64,000 nucleotides of DNA from Gordonia terrae (GTDB lineage Bacteria; Actinomycetota; Actinomycetes; Mycobacteriales; Mycobacteriaceae), in assembly GCF_001698225.1 (NCBI RefSeq), contig NZ_CP016594.1, positions 5,332,001 to 5,396,000 of the forward strand, written 5' to 3'. Positions within the stretch are counted from its first letter, which is position 1. Each line of letters begins with the position of its first letter. The notes below the pieces were generated by a model, which saw only the letters and a program-made list of their open reading frames with translations, did not search any database and was not told the origin of the DNA. Position numbers and translations under genes: made by a program. Of this stretch, positions 8,684 through 17,668 are shown piece by piece.

Positions 8684-9703
8684 TCAGTCTACGAAGCGGG
8701 CCGGTCCGGTGCCACCCTCTTGGCCCCGCGCGTCTGAACTGACGAACGCCAGGATCCTCCCGTGCACCTCATCCGGCCGGTCGAGGTGCAGAAAATGGCC
8801 CGCTCCGGCGACGACCGCGGCCGCGCTGCCGGCCGGCAGCACCTCTCGGACGTGGTCGGTGAGGCGCGACTGCATACAACCATCGTCGGCTCCGTGCAGA
8901 TACAGCGTGGGACAACGCGGTTCGCCCAGCCAGTCGTCCCGCATCGCAGCGTAGCGAGGATGAGTCCGCGGCCTGCGGAGCGCGCGGTAGTACCCGAGCG
9001 CCGCCGTCCGGTGAGCACGAGTGGGCAGCGCCGCCAGAGCGAGGTCGACGTCGAGTCGGTGGTCGGGCCGCGCGCCGGCGCCCGAGTTCAGTCGCCAGCG
9101 GCGCCACAGCAGCGGGATCAGCCGGTGGAGCACCCGTTCGGGTAACCACGGCACCTGGTTGAAGGCGATGTACCAGCTCATCAACGCCTGACGGGCGAGG
9201 GTCTTGGCTCCGTCGATCCCTCCGGCGAGCGAGCGTCGCACCGCCGGGACCGGCGGCACCGACATCGAGACCACCGCCGCGAACGGATTGTCGGCGCGAT
9301 GTGCCACGGCGTTCGCCGTCATCGCGCCCCAGTCGTGCCCGATCAACACCGCGTCGGCACCCGCACCCGCGGCGCGATGAACCGCGACCGCGTCGTAGGC
9401 GAGCGCGGCCACGTGAAAGTCGTTGTCCGACGGTATTTCCGACGGAGCGTAGCCACGGGTGAAGGGAGCGATCACCCGATGTCCGGCGGCGGCGAGTTCG
9501 GGACCGAGATGCCGCCACGTCCATGCCGAGTCGGGGAACCCGTGCAGACAGACGACGACCGGCCCGGCCGCGGGGCCCCAGGCCAGCGCATGCAGCATGA
9601 CGTGTCCGAGGTCCAGGGTGATCCGTTCGGGCGTCGCGATGGCCGGGTCGTCGTGATCGGGGCTGCCATCGCACCCCGAACCGTCTGCTGAGATCTGGGT
9701 CAT
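8684..9703 (-). CDS. Alpha/beta hydrolase, epoxide-hydrolase-like
   Basis: The 339-residue protein has the oxyanion motif HGFP (residues 54-57), an Asp124 nucleophile in GHDWGA and a catalytic His303 in GAGHFLHLDRP. Asp in place of Ser at the nucleophile elbow is the mark of epoxide hydrolases and haloalkane dehalogenases. HGFP and the cap-region tyrosines (GYYRAL) favour epoxide hydrolase. The start at 9703 is chosen because TAGATT on the minus strand (9711-9716) lies 7 bp upstream, giving a leaderless mRNA; the frame is open further up. The substrate cannot be predicted. Confidence 0.85.
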   Translation of the reverse strand: MTQISADGSGCDGSPDHDDPAIATPERITLDLGHVMLHALAWGPAAGPVVVCLHGFPDSAWTWRHLGPELAAAGHRVIAPFTRGYAPSEIPSDNDFHVAALAYDAVAVHRAAGAGADAVLIGHDWGAMTANAVAHRADNPFAAVVSMSVPPVPAVRRSLAGGIDGAKTLARQALMSWYIAFNQVPWLPERVLHRLIPLLWRRWRLNSGAGARPDHRLDVDLALAALPTRAHRTAALGYYRALRRPRTHPRYAAMRDDWLGEPRCPTLYLHGADDGCMQSRLTDHVREVLPAGSAAAVVAGAGHFLHLDRPDEVHGRILAFVSSDARGQEGGTGPARFVD

Positions 9704-9710
9704 CGTCGCC

Positions 9711-9716
9711 AATCTA
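9711..9716 (-). promoter_or_regulatory. -10 element of leaderless epoxide-hydrolase-like gene
   Basis: TAGATT on the minus strand ends 7 bp before the ATG at 9703. The transcription start would fall on or next to the start codon, which decides between several possible starts. Confidence 0.5.
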
Positions 9717-9784
9717 ACGCCGGCGGCGCCCGCCCGCATCGACTTCACCGGTCGCGACGAACCGGTCACGACGAACCGGTCGCG

Positions 9785-11434
9785 TCAACCGGTCGCAACC
9801 GCGGGGCGCGCCTCGCGCAGTTCGCCGTCGACGACGCGGAACGCCCGCGACTCCGCCACGTCGGCGGTCAGCGGGTGATCCGTGCGGACGTGCGCGCCTC
9901 GCGACTCGGTGCGCGCGGCCGCCGCGGCGACGACTGCCGCCGCGGTGAGCGTGAGCGCCGCGTCCTCGACATCGCGTACCGACTGCGCCGGCCGACGGGG
10001 CGCGGCGGCGATCGCGTCGGCGGCCGCGTCGAGCCCCGAGGCGGACCGTCGCAGTGCCACCTCCCGCGTCATCACGTCCTGCAGCACGTCCCGATCCAGG
10101 ATGGGGACAGGCTGCTCGGCCCGCCGGCGACCGGCCTGCGGAAGCGGGAGCCCACGCCGGGTGACCGCCACCGCGGCTGCGCGTCGGCCCATCACCAGGC
10201 CCTCGAGGAGGCTGTTCGACGCCAGGCGGTTGGCGCCGTGCAACCCGGTGCGCGCGACCTCGCCGGCCGCGAGCAGTCCGTCCACCGCGGTGCGGGCCGA
10301 CTCGTCGGTGACGACGCCCCCGCACAGATAGTGGGCTCCCGGCACGACCGGGATACGGCCGGATGCGGGATCCAGCCCGGCCGCACGCACTCCGGCGGTC
10401 ACCGTCGGGAAGCGGTCCTCGAAGTCGACGACGCCGCTCGTGTCGAGATAGACGCACGGGTGCCCGGTGAGTTCGATCGCGGTCTGCACGGCGTCGGCCA
10501 CCACGTCGCGGGGCGCGAGATCGCCCATCGGGTGGGCACCCTCGGTGACCGACCGGCCCTCGATGTCGACGAGTCGGCCGCCCTCCCCGCGCACTGCCTC
10601 GCTGATGAGCGTCCGGCGACCCCGCGCGCCGTCGGTGTAGAGCATCGTCGGGTGGAACTGGATGAACTCGAGGTCGGCCACCTCTGCCCCGGCGCGCAAC
10701 GCCAGGGCGATGCCGTCACCCGTCGAACCTGCCGAATTGGTGGTGGCGGCGTAGAGGTGCCCGGTTCCCCCGGTCGCGAGCAACACGGTCGGGGCCAGCA
10801 CGGACGCGGCACGCCCCGACCGCAGGCACGCGACGCCGACGGCACGGCCGTCGTCGATGTGGACTGCGGTGGCGATCGTGTCGTCGAGGAAGCGGATCGG
10901 CGGGACGTCCCCGCCGGTGCGGCCGGAGTGCCGGACGGCCTCGTGCAGGGCCCGCTGGATCGCGGCACCGGTTGCATCGCCCCCGGCGTGGATGATGCGC
11001 CGTCGGGTGTGACCGCCTTCGCGGGTCCGCAGCAGTGAACCGTCGACGTCCCGGTCGAATTCGGCACCCCAGCCGATCAGCGCCGACACCGACTCCCACC
11101 CGTCGGCGAGGATGAGTCCCGACGCCGTCGGGTCGGTGAGTCCGCCGCCGGCGGCGACCGTGTCGGCGAGATGGCGGTCCACCGAGTCGGCGGCCTCCGG
11201 GCCCGCCGCCCCGGGGATCACCACTGCGACACCGCCCTGGGCGTAGAACGTGGAGGTCGGCTGCTCCCGGCTCGCGGCGTCCCATCGCGGCCCCTTGTTG
11301 AGCACGACGACCCGGAGGCCGTCCTGCGCAGCCCACAGCGCGGCGGTGAGGCCTGCGATACCGGCACCCACCACCACCAGGTCGGCGTGGACCGTCTGTT
11401 CGGTCCCGACCGGCTCCAGTGTGAACCCGCTCAT
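9785..11434 (-). CDS. nadB: L-aspartate oxidase
   Basis: The 549-residue flavoprotein oxidises L-aspartate to iminoaspartate for de novo NAD synthesis. It shows the GAGIAG FAD motif near residue 23, the QGGVAVV block, HPTMLY and SEAVRGEGG active-site blocks, and LHGANRLASNSLLEG. These separate NadB from succinate dehydrogenase, to which it is related. The ATG at 11434 has GAGAGGCGG about 6 bp upstream. An ATG at 11542 would extend the protein through the palindrome at 11496-11518 and is less likely. In mycobacteria nadB sits in nadA-nadB-nadC; neither partner is adjacent here. Confidence 0.93.
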   Translation of the reverse strand: MSGFTLEPVGTEQTVHADLVVVGAGIAGLTAALWAAQDGLRVVVLNKGPRWDAASREQPTSTFYAQGGVAVVIPGAAGPEAADSVDRHLADTVAAGGGLTDPTASGLILADGWESVSALIGWGAEFDRDVDGSLLRTREGGHTRRRIIHAGGDATGAAIQRALHEAVRHSGRTGGDVPPIRFLDDTIATAVHIDDGRAVGVACLRSGRAASVLAPTVLLATGGTGHLYAATTNSAGSTGDGIALALRAGAEVADLEFIQFHPTMLYTDGARGRRTLISEAVRGEGGRLVDIEGRSVTEGAHPMGDLAPRDVVADAVQTAIELTGHPCVYLDTSGVVDFEDRFPTVTAGVRAAGLDPASGRIPVVPGAHYLCGGVVTDESARTAVDGLLAAGEVARTGLHGANRLASNSLLEGLVMGRRAAAVAVTRRGLPLPQAGRRRAEQPVPILDRDVLQDVMTREVALRRSASGLDAAADAIAAAPRRPAQSVRDVEDAALTLTAAAVVAAAAARTESRGAHVRTDHPLTADVAESRAFRVVDGELREARPAVATG

Positions 11435-11495
11435 GTCAACCGCCTCTCGCCGCGGCGTCCGACACCGCGCGTCTCCGGGGCAACACCGCGCAGAC

Positions 11496-11518
11496 GTTTT
11501 CGATTCCCAGTCGAAAAC
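11496..11518. promoter_or_regulatory. Perfect palindrome GTTTTCGA-N7-TCGAAAAC upstream of nadB
   Basis: Eight-bp perfect arms separated by TTCCCAG lie 62 bp upstream of nadB and 53 bp upstream of the divergent FAD-Rieske gene. It is a strong repressor-site candidate. NrtR-type repressors control nad genes in mycobacteria, but I cannot confirm that this is their box. Confidence 0.55.
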
Positions 11519-11571
11519 CTTACCCCGGCCGCGATGTTTCATCACCTCCTGTCGAGGCAAACCCGGACACC

Positions 11572-13098
11572 ATGAAAACCCTCTGGTTCGACCCCGCCGG
11601 CGAGGCAGCCCCCGACTACCTGCCCGATGTCCGTCCGGAGACGATGCCGATCGACGTCGTCGACACCTTCGACCAGATCGTCGTCGGCGGCGGGATCACG
11701 GGCCTGACCACCGGTCTCCTCCTGGCCCGCGCCGGTCAGTCGGTCGCGGTCCTCGAGGCACGGCACATGGGTGCCGCGGCGACCGGCCACACCACCGGCA
11801 AACTGTCCCTGCTGCAGGGCACCCGGTTGTCGTCGATCGCGAGCCGCCACGGTCATGCGGCCGTTCAGGACTACGTCGAGGCCAATCGCGAAGCCCAGGC
11901 GTGGTTGCGGCACTACCTGGAGCACCGCGGGCTACCCGTCGACGAGCGGGCGGCGCTGACGTTCGCGGCCACCGCGTCCGGCGCGAAGTCGGTCGAGAAG
12001 GAGTACGAGGCGTGCCGCGCCCACGATCTGCCGGTCGAGCATGTGGACTGCCCCGAGCTGCCCTTCGACGTTCGGAGCGCGATCCGCCTCGACGGCCAGG
12101 CGCAGATCGACCCGATGGTCGTCCTGCGCGCCCTCGCCGACGACCTCCGCGCGCACGGCGGCCACTTCTACGAGGGCGTTCGCGCGCAAGGACTCCGCCA
12201 CGGCTCACCGAACGTGCTGACGACCGACGCAGGTGACGTGCGTGCCCACTCGGTGATCATCGCGACCGGGCAACCCTTCCTCGACCGCGGCGGCTTCTTC
12301 GCGCGGGTCCACCCGCAACGCTCCTACGCCGCCGCGTTCACCGTCGACGGGGAGATCCCCCGGGAGATGTACCTGGGCTCGGACAACCCGTCGGTCTCCC
12401 TGCGGACGGTCACGCGCCCCGGCTACGACGGAGAGCTGTTGATGGTCGGCGGATTCGGCCACGAGGTCGGACGCACGAAGTCCGAGCGACAGCACGTCCT
12501 GGACATGCTGAGCTGGACCCAGAAGCACTTCCCCAGCGCCCAGATGGTCGCGCGGTGGTCGGCCCAGGATTACACGACGATCGACGAGATGCCCTATGTC
12601 GGACCGATTCTCCCCGGCGTCGACTCGGTGCAGGTGGCGACCGGTTTCGCGAAGTGGGGTCTCACCAACGGGGTCGCCGCGGCACTCGCCATGACCGGAC
12701 GGATCCTCGGAACGGAGCCCCCGTGGTCGGCGACCCTGCGTCCGTGGCGATCGACCGAGATCAGCCGGCCGGGGTCATTGATCTCGGCGGCGTCGGCGAA
12801 CGCACAGGTTGCGGGCTATCTGGCAGGCGGCTATCTCTCGCTGCTGAAGCCGACCGGCGCGGCGCCGAAGGAAGGTGACGGGACCGTCGGACGCTCCGGC
12901 ATCACACCCGAGGGCCGGTGCACGGTGGAGGGTCAGACGCGGTCTGTCGCGCCGCTGTGCACGCATCTGTACGGGGTGCTGCGGTGGAACGACGCGGAGC
13001 AGTCCTGGGACTGCCCGCTGCATGGTTCGCGGTTCAGTCACACCGGCGAGGTCCTCGAAGGTCCGGCGACGCGAAACCTGGCTTCACACAACGACTGA
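11572..13098 (+). CDS. FAD-dependent oxidoreductase with C-terminal Rieske domain
   Basis: The 508-residue protein joins a DAO-type amine/amino-acid oxidase fold (GGGITG FAD motif near residue 39) to a Rieske [2Fe-2S] domain. The cluster ligands Cys463, His465, Cys481 and His484 (C-T-H and C-P-L-H) are all present. The flavin is expected to pass electrons to or from the cluster. Relatives are common in bacteria but their substrates are mostly unknown. It is divergent from nadB across a 137-bp region containing the palindrome at 11496. A GAGG about 13 bp upstream of the ATG is a weak ribosome site. Confidence 0.85.
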   Translation: MKTLWFDPAGEAAPDYLPDVRPETMPIDVVDTFDQIVVGGGITGLTTGLLLARAGQSVAVLEARHMGAAATGHTTGKLSLLQGTRLSSIASRHGHAAVQDYVEANREAQAWLRHYLEHRGLPVDERAALTFAATASGAKSVEKEYEACRAHDLPVEHVDCPELPFDVRSAIRLDGQAQIDPMVVLRALADDLRAHGGHFYEGVRAQGLRHGSPNVLTTDAGDVRAHSVIIATGQPFLDRGGFFARVHPQRSYAAAFTVDGEIPREMYLGSDNPSVSLRTVTRPGYDGELLMVGGFGHEVGRTKSERQHVLDMLSWTQKHFPSAQMVARWSAQDYTTIDEMPYVGPILPGVDSVQVATGFAKWGLTNGVAAALAMTGRILGTEPPWSATLRPWRSTEISRPGSLISAASANAQVAGYLAGGYLSLLKPTGAAPKEGDGTVGRSGITPEGRCTVEGQTRSVAPLCTHLYGVLRWNDAEQSWDCPLHGSRFSHTGEVLEGPATRNLASHND

Positions 13099-13114
13099 CG
13101 TCGCCACGCCGAGT

Positions 13115-13411
13115 TCATCGCGAACGCGACGCCCCGTCGACGGCGCCGGGCCGGGTCTCTCGGAGAGCGGCGTCCCCCAGGATCCGCCGAAACACCGGCC
13201 GGGTGAGCGTCGCCACCGGCCGCTGTACCGCGCCGGCCAGCAGACGCACTCCCAGATCGATTGCGCGCGCGTCGAATCCGACGGGGATGCGGTCGTGGCC
13301 CGCCAGCGCAGCGGGTACGTCGACGTCGACCAGGTACAGCTCGACGCCCGCGCGGGCCAGGCGTCGCGCCAGCGCCCGGCCCATGCCCGCCCCGGCGCCG
13401 GTGACGACCAC
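13115..13411 (-). pseudogene. Short-chain dehydrogenase remnant
   Basis: A GTG-started frame begins VVTGAGAGMGRALARRLARAG and continues to LYLVDVD, a good SDR nucleotide-binding segment. It then jumps to a C-terminal-like stretch (GVRLLAGAVQRP) without the NNAG region or the S-Y-K catalytic residues. At 98 residues it is less than half an SDR and has no ribosome site. An internal deletion of an ancestral SDR is the simplest reading. A small expressed nucleotide-binding protein is possible but less likely. Confidence 0.45.
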
Positions 13412-13570
13412 CGGCCGGCCGGCGCATCGTCGGCGACGGGCCGCACGGGTTCACCGTCCTCGTGTGCCGTTCGCGTTTACCCTCTGGGGCGGCGGGTATC
13501 CCGCGCACCGGACGGAAGAGCACGGCGAACGGACCCGGACCAGGGTGACACCGACGAGAGGAGCCGACCG

Positions 13571-15172
13571 GTGAGCGTGTCGGACGCAGTTGTCATCGGA
13601 GCCGGCCACAACGGCCTCATCGCCGCGATACGTCTCGCCGATGCGGGCTGGGATGTCACCCTCCTCGAATCGCAGCGCGAGGTCGGCGGCGCGGTCCGCA
13701 GTGCGGAACTCACCCCCGGTTACGTGACCGATCTGTTCAGCGCCTTCTACCCGCTGGCGGTGGCGTCCCCGGTCTTCGCCGACCTCGACCTCGCAGGCCA
13801 CGGTCTGCAGTGGAGCCGCGCGCCGCTGGCCTTCGGCCATCCGGCCGGACCCGACGACGTCGACGCGCCGGTGGTGTTCCCCGACGCGACCGACACCGCT
13901 GATCACCTCGCCACCTTCGACGAGCGCGACCGGCGGGCCTGGCTCGACCTGGTGGAGCAGTGGCAGCAGCTGCGGCCGGCGATCCTCGACACCCTGTTCG
14001 GCCCCTTCCCACCGGTCCGCGCGGTGCTGTCGGTGTTGCGGTCCCTCGGTACTGCGGACGCCCTGCGACTGGCCCGTTTCCTGATCCTGCCCGCCGACCA
14101 GATGGTGCGGGAGCTGTTCCACAGCGAGAAGGCCGGACTGCTGATCCTCGGCAACGCCCTGCACGCCGACATCCCGCTGCACGCCCCCGGCAGCGGCCTG
14201 ATGGGGTATCTGCTCACCATGCTCGGCCAGGACACCGGGTATCCGGTGCCGGTCGGCGGGGCGGGAGAGCTGTCGGCGGCGTTGCGGCGCCGTGCCGAGA
14301 GCGCCGGGGTGACCGTCGTGTGCGACACACGGGCCACCGGCATCGACGTCCAGGGCGGCCGCGCCACCGGGGTCGTGGACAGCACCGGCCGCCGATGGCC
14401 CGCGAGACGAGCGGTTCTCGCCGACGTCTCCGCGCCCGCGCTGTACACCGAACTGCTCTCGGCCGACGACGTGCCCGCGCGCGTCCTCGACGACTTGCGG
14501 ACCTTCACCTGGGACACCCCGGTGGTCAAGGTGAACTATGCGCTGAGTGAGAAGATTCCGTGGCGCAGTACCAATCTCAGCGGAGCCGGCACGATCCACC
14601 TCGGCGCCGACGCGCGCAACATCGCCTACGGGACCGCCGACATCGAAACCGGTCGCGTCCCGGAGCATCCGTTCCTGCTCTTCGGACAGATGACCACCGC
14701 CGACCCGGGTCGGTCCCCCGCCGGCACGGAAAGCGCATGGTCGTACAGCCATCTACCACGCGGGGTGACCGACGACGAGGCGGCCCAGCTGTTGGCCCGC
14801 AGGATGGACGCCGTGCTCGAAGCCCACGCGCCCGGTGTCTCCGACCTCATCGTGGGACGGCATGTCCAGACCCCGCACGACCTGCAGGCCGCCGACGCCA
14901 GTCTCGTCCACGGGACGGTCAACGGCGGCACGGCACAGCTGTTCCAGCAGTTGATCTTTCGTCCGACACCGAACCTCGGCGGCGCGTCGACACCGGTGGA
15001 CCGGCTCTACCTGGCCGGCTCGGGGGCCCATCCGGGCGGTGGAGTGCATGGTGCTTGCGGCAACAACGCCGCACGCGCCGCCCTCGGCTCGGACGGTCTG
15101 CGCGGATTGCCGCGACGAGTGTTCGACCGCAACGTCATCCGTCGACTGACGAAGACCGACAACAACCACTGA
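13571..15172 (+). CDS. CrtI-like (phytoene-dehydrogenase-type) FAD oxidoreductase
   Basis: The 533-residue protein has a GAGHNG FAD motif at residues 10-15 and the C-terminal LYLAGSGAHPGGGVHGACG block that marks the phytoene desaturase-like NAD(P)/FAD oxidoreductases. No other carotenoid genes are near, so the substrate is probably another lipid. The GTG start at 13571 follows AGAGGAG with good spacing; the upstream extension of the frame overlaps the SDR remnant and other genes. It is followed after 14 bp by the SRPBCC gene, suggesting one transcript. Confidence 0.85.
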   Translation: MSVSDAVVIGAGHNGLIAAIRLADAGWDVTLLESQREVGGAVRSAELTPGYVTDLFSAFYPLAVASPVFADLDLAGHGLQWSRAPLAFGHPAGPDDVDAPVVFPDATDTADHLATFDERDRRAWLDLVEQWQQLRPAILDTLFGPFPPVRAVLSVLRSLGTADALRLARFLILPADQMVRELFHSEKAGLLILGNALHADIPLHAPGSGLMGYLLTMLGQDTGYPVPVGGAGELSAALRRRAESAGVTVVCDTRATGIDVQGGRATGVVDSTGRRWPARRAVLADVSAPALYTELLSADDVPARVLDDLRTFTWDTPVVKVNYALSEKIPWRSTNLSGAGTIHLGADARNIAYGTADIETGRVPEHPFLLFGQMTTADPGRSPAGTESAWSYSHLPRGVTDDEAAQLLARRMDAVLEAHAPGVSDLIVGRHVQTPHDLQAADASLVHGTVNGGTAQLFQQLIFRPTPNLGGASTPVDRLYLAGSGAHPGGGVHGACGNNAARAALGSDGLRGLPRRVFDRNVIRRLTKTDNNH

Positions 15173-15186
15173 ACGGAGACCGGAGC

Positions 15187-15621
15187 ATGAACCGAGTCGA
15201 ACGCCACACGAGCGCAACACCGGCGCAGGTCTGGTCGGTGCTCTCCAACGGTTGGCTCTACGCATCGTGGGTGGTGGGTGCCTCCCGGATCCGCGATGTC
15301 GATCAGTCGTGGCCGCAGGCGGGATCGAAGATCCACCACTCGGTGGGGGTGTGGCCGGCTCTGCTGAACGACGAGACGACATCCGTCGAGTCGAAGGCCG
15401 GGCTCCTCGAATTGTCGGCGGCGGGCTGGCCTTTCGGACGCGCACGCATTCGCATGACCGTGGAGAAGGACGGAAACGGTTCCCTGATCGGCATGGAGGA
15501 GTTCGTGGAGACCGTGCCGCTCAGGTGGATTCCGCCGACGATCCAGGAGACCGTCATGTCCCCGCGTCTGAACGAGTGCCTGCAACGCTTGGCGATACTC
15601 GCGGAGAACCACGCGAGCTGA
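15187..15621 (+). CDS. SRPBCC-family (START-like) protein
   Basis: The 144-residue protein begins MNRVERHTSATPAQVWSVLS, the first strand and helix of the polyketide cyclase/SRPBCC fold, and later has the QSWPQAGSKIHHSVGVWP segment. The fold forms a hydrophobic cavity for lipids or aromatic ligands; no catalytic residues are evident. CGGAG lies just before the ATG. The gene follows the CrtI-like oxidase by 14 bp, so the two may act on the same hydrophobic compound. Confidence 0.8.
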   Translation: MNRVERHTSATPAQVWSVLSNGWLYASWVVGASRIRDVDQSWPQAGSKIHHSVGVWPALLNDETTSVESKAGLLELSAAGWPFGRARIRMTVEKDGNGSLIGMEEFVETVPLRWIPPTIQETVMSPRLNECLQRLAILAENHAS

Positions 15622-15659
15622 CGAGGGTTGTGTCCACGTCGGTTCGGGTACTCGCCGGC

Positions 15660-16268
15660 ATGACCACTGCACTCGCGATCACCTGCACCCTCAAACCGTC
15701 ACCTGCCGAATCCAGCAGCGACCTCATCGCCCGGCACATCCTCGACGCCCTCGCCGAGCAGGGCGTGACCGGAGACATCATCCGCGCCGTGGATCACGGC
15801 ATCCGGCCCGGAGTCGAACGGGACATGGGCGACGGGGACGCCTGGCCGGCGATCTTCGAGCGCATCGCCGCCGCGGGCATCCCCTGGTGATCACCACCCC
15901 CGACGTGGCTGGGTCACATGTCGAGCGTGGCACAGCGTGTGCTCGAACGTCTCGACGCGGAGATCTCCGAGACCGACGACGCCGGCCGCCCGAGCATGCT
16001 CGGGAAGGTCGCGATGTGCGGGGTCGTCGGCAAGGAGGACGGCGCGCACAAGATCATCGCCGACGTCTTCGGCGCACTCAACGACATCGGGTTCACGATT
16101 CCCGGGCAGGGCAACACCTACTGGAACGACGAGGCGATGGGCGGCCGCGACTACAAGGACCTCGACGCGGTCCCGGACCCGGTCGACTCGGCGACCCATG
16201 CCGCCGCCCGTAACGCGGCACACCTCGCGCAGCTGCTGTCACAGAACGCTTTTCCGGCGTACGAGTGA
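15660..16268 (+). pseudogene. Flavodoxin-fold NAD(P)H-dependent FMN reductase, disrupted
   Basis: One reading frame encodes both halves of a flavodoxin-like reductase: MTTALAITCTLKPSPAESSS up to ERIAAAGI, then TWLGHMSSVAQRVLERL to the end at NAFPAYE. They are separated by an in-frame TGA at 15888-15890. Between ATC and ACGTGG the DNA has 21 nt where the family would need 18 encoding L-V-I-T-T-P. The expected peptide is recovered if two C residues in ATCCCCTGG and one C in ACCCCCGA are removed. So the gene carries +2 and +1 insertions in short C runs that restore the frame but create a stop. It is real decay or two base-calling errors. Confidence 0.7.
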
Positions 16269-16269
16269 T

Positions 16270-16530
16270 CACCGGACGACTCTGATCGTCTCCAGCTCGC
16301 CGTCGGCGGCGTCGGGCAGATCCATGCCCGCGTTCTTTTCGGAATTGCTCGTCGTCCGCGTGCACGAGCAACTCGCCGTGTCCGCCACCCGCGACGGCCA
16401 TCGTCGCCGCCTTCACCGACGGCAGCTGCCGCAGGTCGAGAAGAACGCCATCCCGGCACCGGTCGCCTCGGCCATGAGGCCCTCCGCGTCGGAGAGGTGG
16501 ATGCCGTAATCCGCTGGTCGTCGAACCCGC
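16270..16530 (-). other. Possible decayed coding remnant, minus strand
   Basis: No intact gene fits here. The minus strand carries protein-like pieces in different frames: YGIHLSDAEGLMAEATGAG, LPSVKAATMAVAGGGHGEL, and a plausible C-terminus DAADGELETIRVVR before a stop near 16275. The pieces follow one another only if one or two frameshifts are allowed. The family is not recognised. Position beside the broken flavodoxin-like gene suggests a patch of gene decay. Confidence 0.35.
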
Positions 16531-16536
16531 TGTCGG

Positions 16537-17652
16537 TCAGCGCATCTCGGTGTCGGATCGGTGACCCGAGGCCTCGGATGCCTGGCGTCGCAACCGCTCT
16601 CGATAACCGTAGGTGGCGCGCAGGACATCGTCGTAGCTGTCGGCACTCGAACCCAGGGCGCCGGCGAAGATCCCCATCGACGTCGCCAGCCACGCCAGGT
16701 ACAGGTAATTTCGTAGGCCCACCGGATAACCCAGCTGTGCGGCGAGGAAGTTCTCCTCGATGACGATGAGCGCCGCGGCGAGAGTCGCGACGAACAGTCC
16801 GGCGTAGAGCACCACCGTACTGAACTCGACGGTGCACGCCGTGGCCATGTTGTAGAGACGGGCGCGCGGCTTGGCGGTGACCGCCGCGCGTTCCCACAAC
16901 CGGTTGTTGACGATGAGCCAGACCGAGGCGAGCACCAACGACAGCAGGGTGATCGCGGCCAGACGCCACGCGCTCAACGCATTGGCCATCGACCAGATGG
17001 TCGAGAAGAAGATGCCGAACGACGCGGCGGCGGCGGCCGCCGCCGTCATGCCCGTGAGAGTCGGGATCAGCCGCCACGGCCGGTTTCCCCGGACCATTCC
17101 GGCCATCAGCTTGAGTCGGCGCGAATAGCCCTGGGCGCAGACGTATTCGGTGTTGTCCTCACGGACGACGACGATGCCGCGCTGCCGCTCGAACCCGCGC
17201 ACCGAGTCATCACCGGTCATCGCCCCGGTGATGGTCGCGATCACGGTCCGGAGCGCTCGCCGCGGTGCGGGGCCAAGCGCGGGGAGCGAGACGACGGCGG
17301 CGTTGCGCTCGCGGTCCAGTTCGGCCAGAACCACGAGATTTCGGGGACTCCGGTCGTCGCCGTCCCGCGGCCGGTAGAGCCGCGGCATCTCGGTGACGAA
17401 CACGATCACCTCGTCGGCCGTGTCCTCCGTGCCCCAGACCGTCTCCAGATCACCACGCGGCGTCATCTGCAGCGTGGTGTCCTTCGTGACCGTGTGGCCC
17501 CGGTACTCCAGCGACAGTTCGTCGGCGATCTGCTCGAACCGTTCCTCGCCGCGCTCGATCAGGGTGGCGGGCAGCCCGTGTTCGGCGACGATGCGCAGCG
17601 CACCGGCCCGCCCGTGGTCACGCTTCTGGCTGGTCATGTGCCCTGCCGTCAT
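16537..17652 (-). CDS. Multi-pass membrane protein of unknown function
   Basis: The product is up to 371 residues. The first half is soluble and has no recognised domain; the second half has about five hydrophobic segments beginning near residue 195 (TLTGMTAAAAAAASFGIFF onward). The protein ends in a charged tail (YRERLRRQASEASGHRSD). Two starts are possible: ATG at 17652, or ATG at 17637, which has a better purine-rich site (GCAGGGCAC). It lies 16 bp downstream of the small acidic gene at 17669-17878, so the two are probably co-transcribed. Confidence 0.65.
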   Translation of the reverse strand: MTAGHMTSQKRDHGRAGALRIVAEHGLPATLIERGEERFEQIADELSLEYRGHTVTKDTTLQMTPRGDLETVWGTEDTADEVIVFVTEMPRLYRPRDGDDRSPRNLVVLAELDRERNAAVVSLPALGPAPRRALRTVIATITGAMTGDDSVRGFERQRGIVVVREDNTEYVCAQGYSRRLKLMAGMVRGNRPWRLIPTLTGMTAAAAAAASFGIFFSTIWSMANALSAWRLAAITLLSLVLASVWLIVNNRLWERAAVTAKPRARLYNMATACTVEFSTVVLYAGLFVATLAAALIVIEENFLAAQLGYPVGLRNYLYLAWLATSMGIFAGALGSSADSYDDVLRATYGYRERLRRQASEASGHRSDTEMR

Positions 17653-17668
17653 GATCGAAGTGGTGCTC

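Noticed and set aside
9875..11038. Long plus-strand ORF opposite nadB
   Set aside because: It is antisense to nadB, is arginine- and glycine-rich with no family content and has no ribosome site. High-GC DNA yields such frames.
11542..11550. ATG at 11542 behind AGGAGGTG as the nadB start
   Set aside because: The spacing between AGGAGG and the ATG is only two bases and translation would cross the palindrome; ATG 11434 has better spacing and a normal N-terminus.
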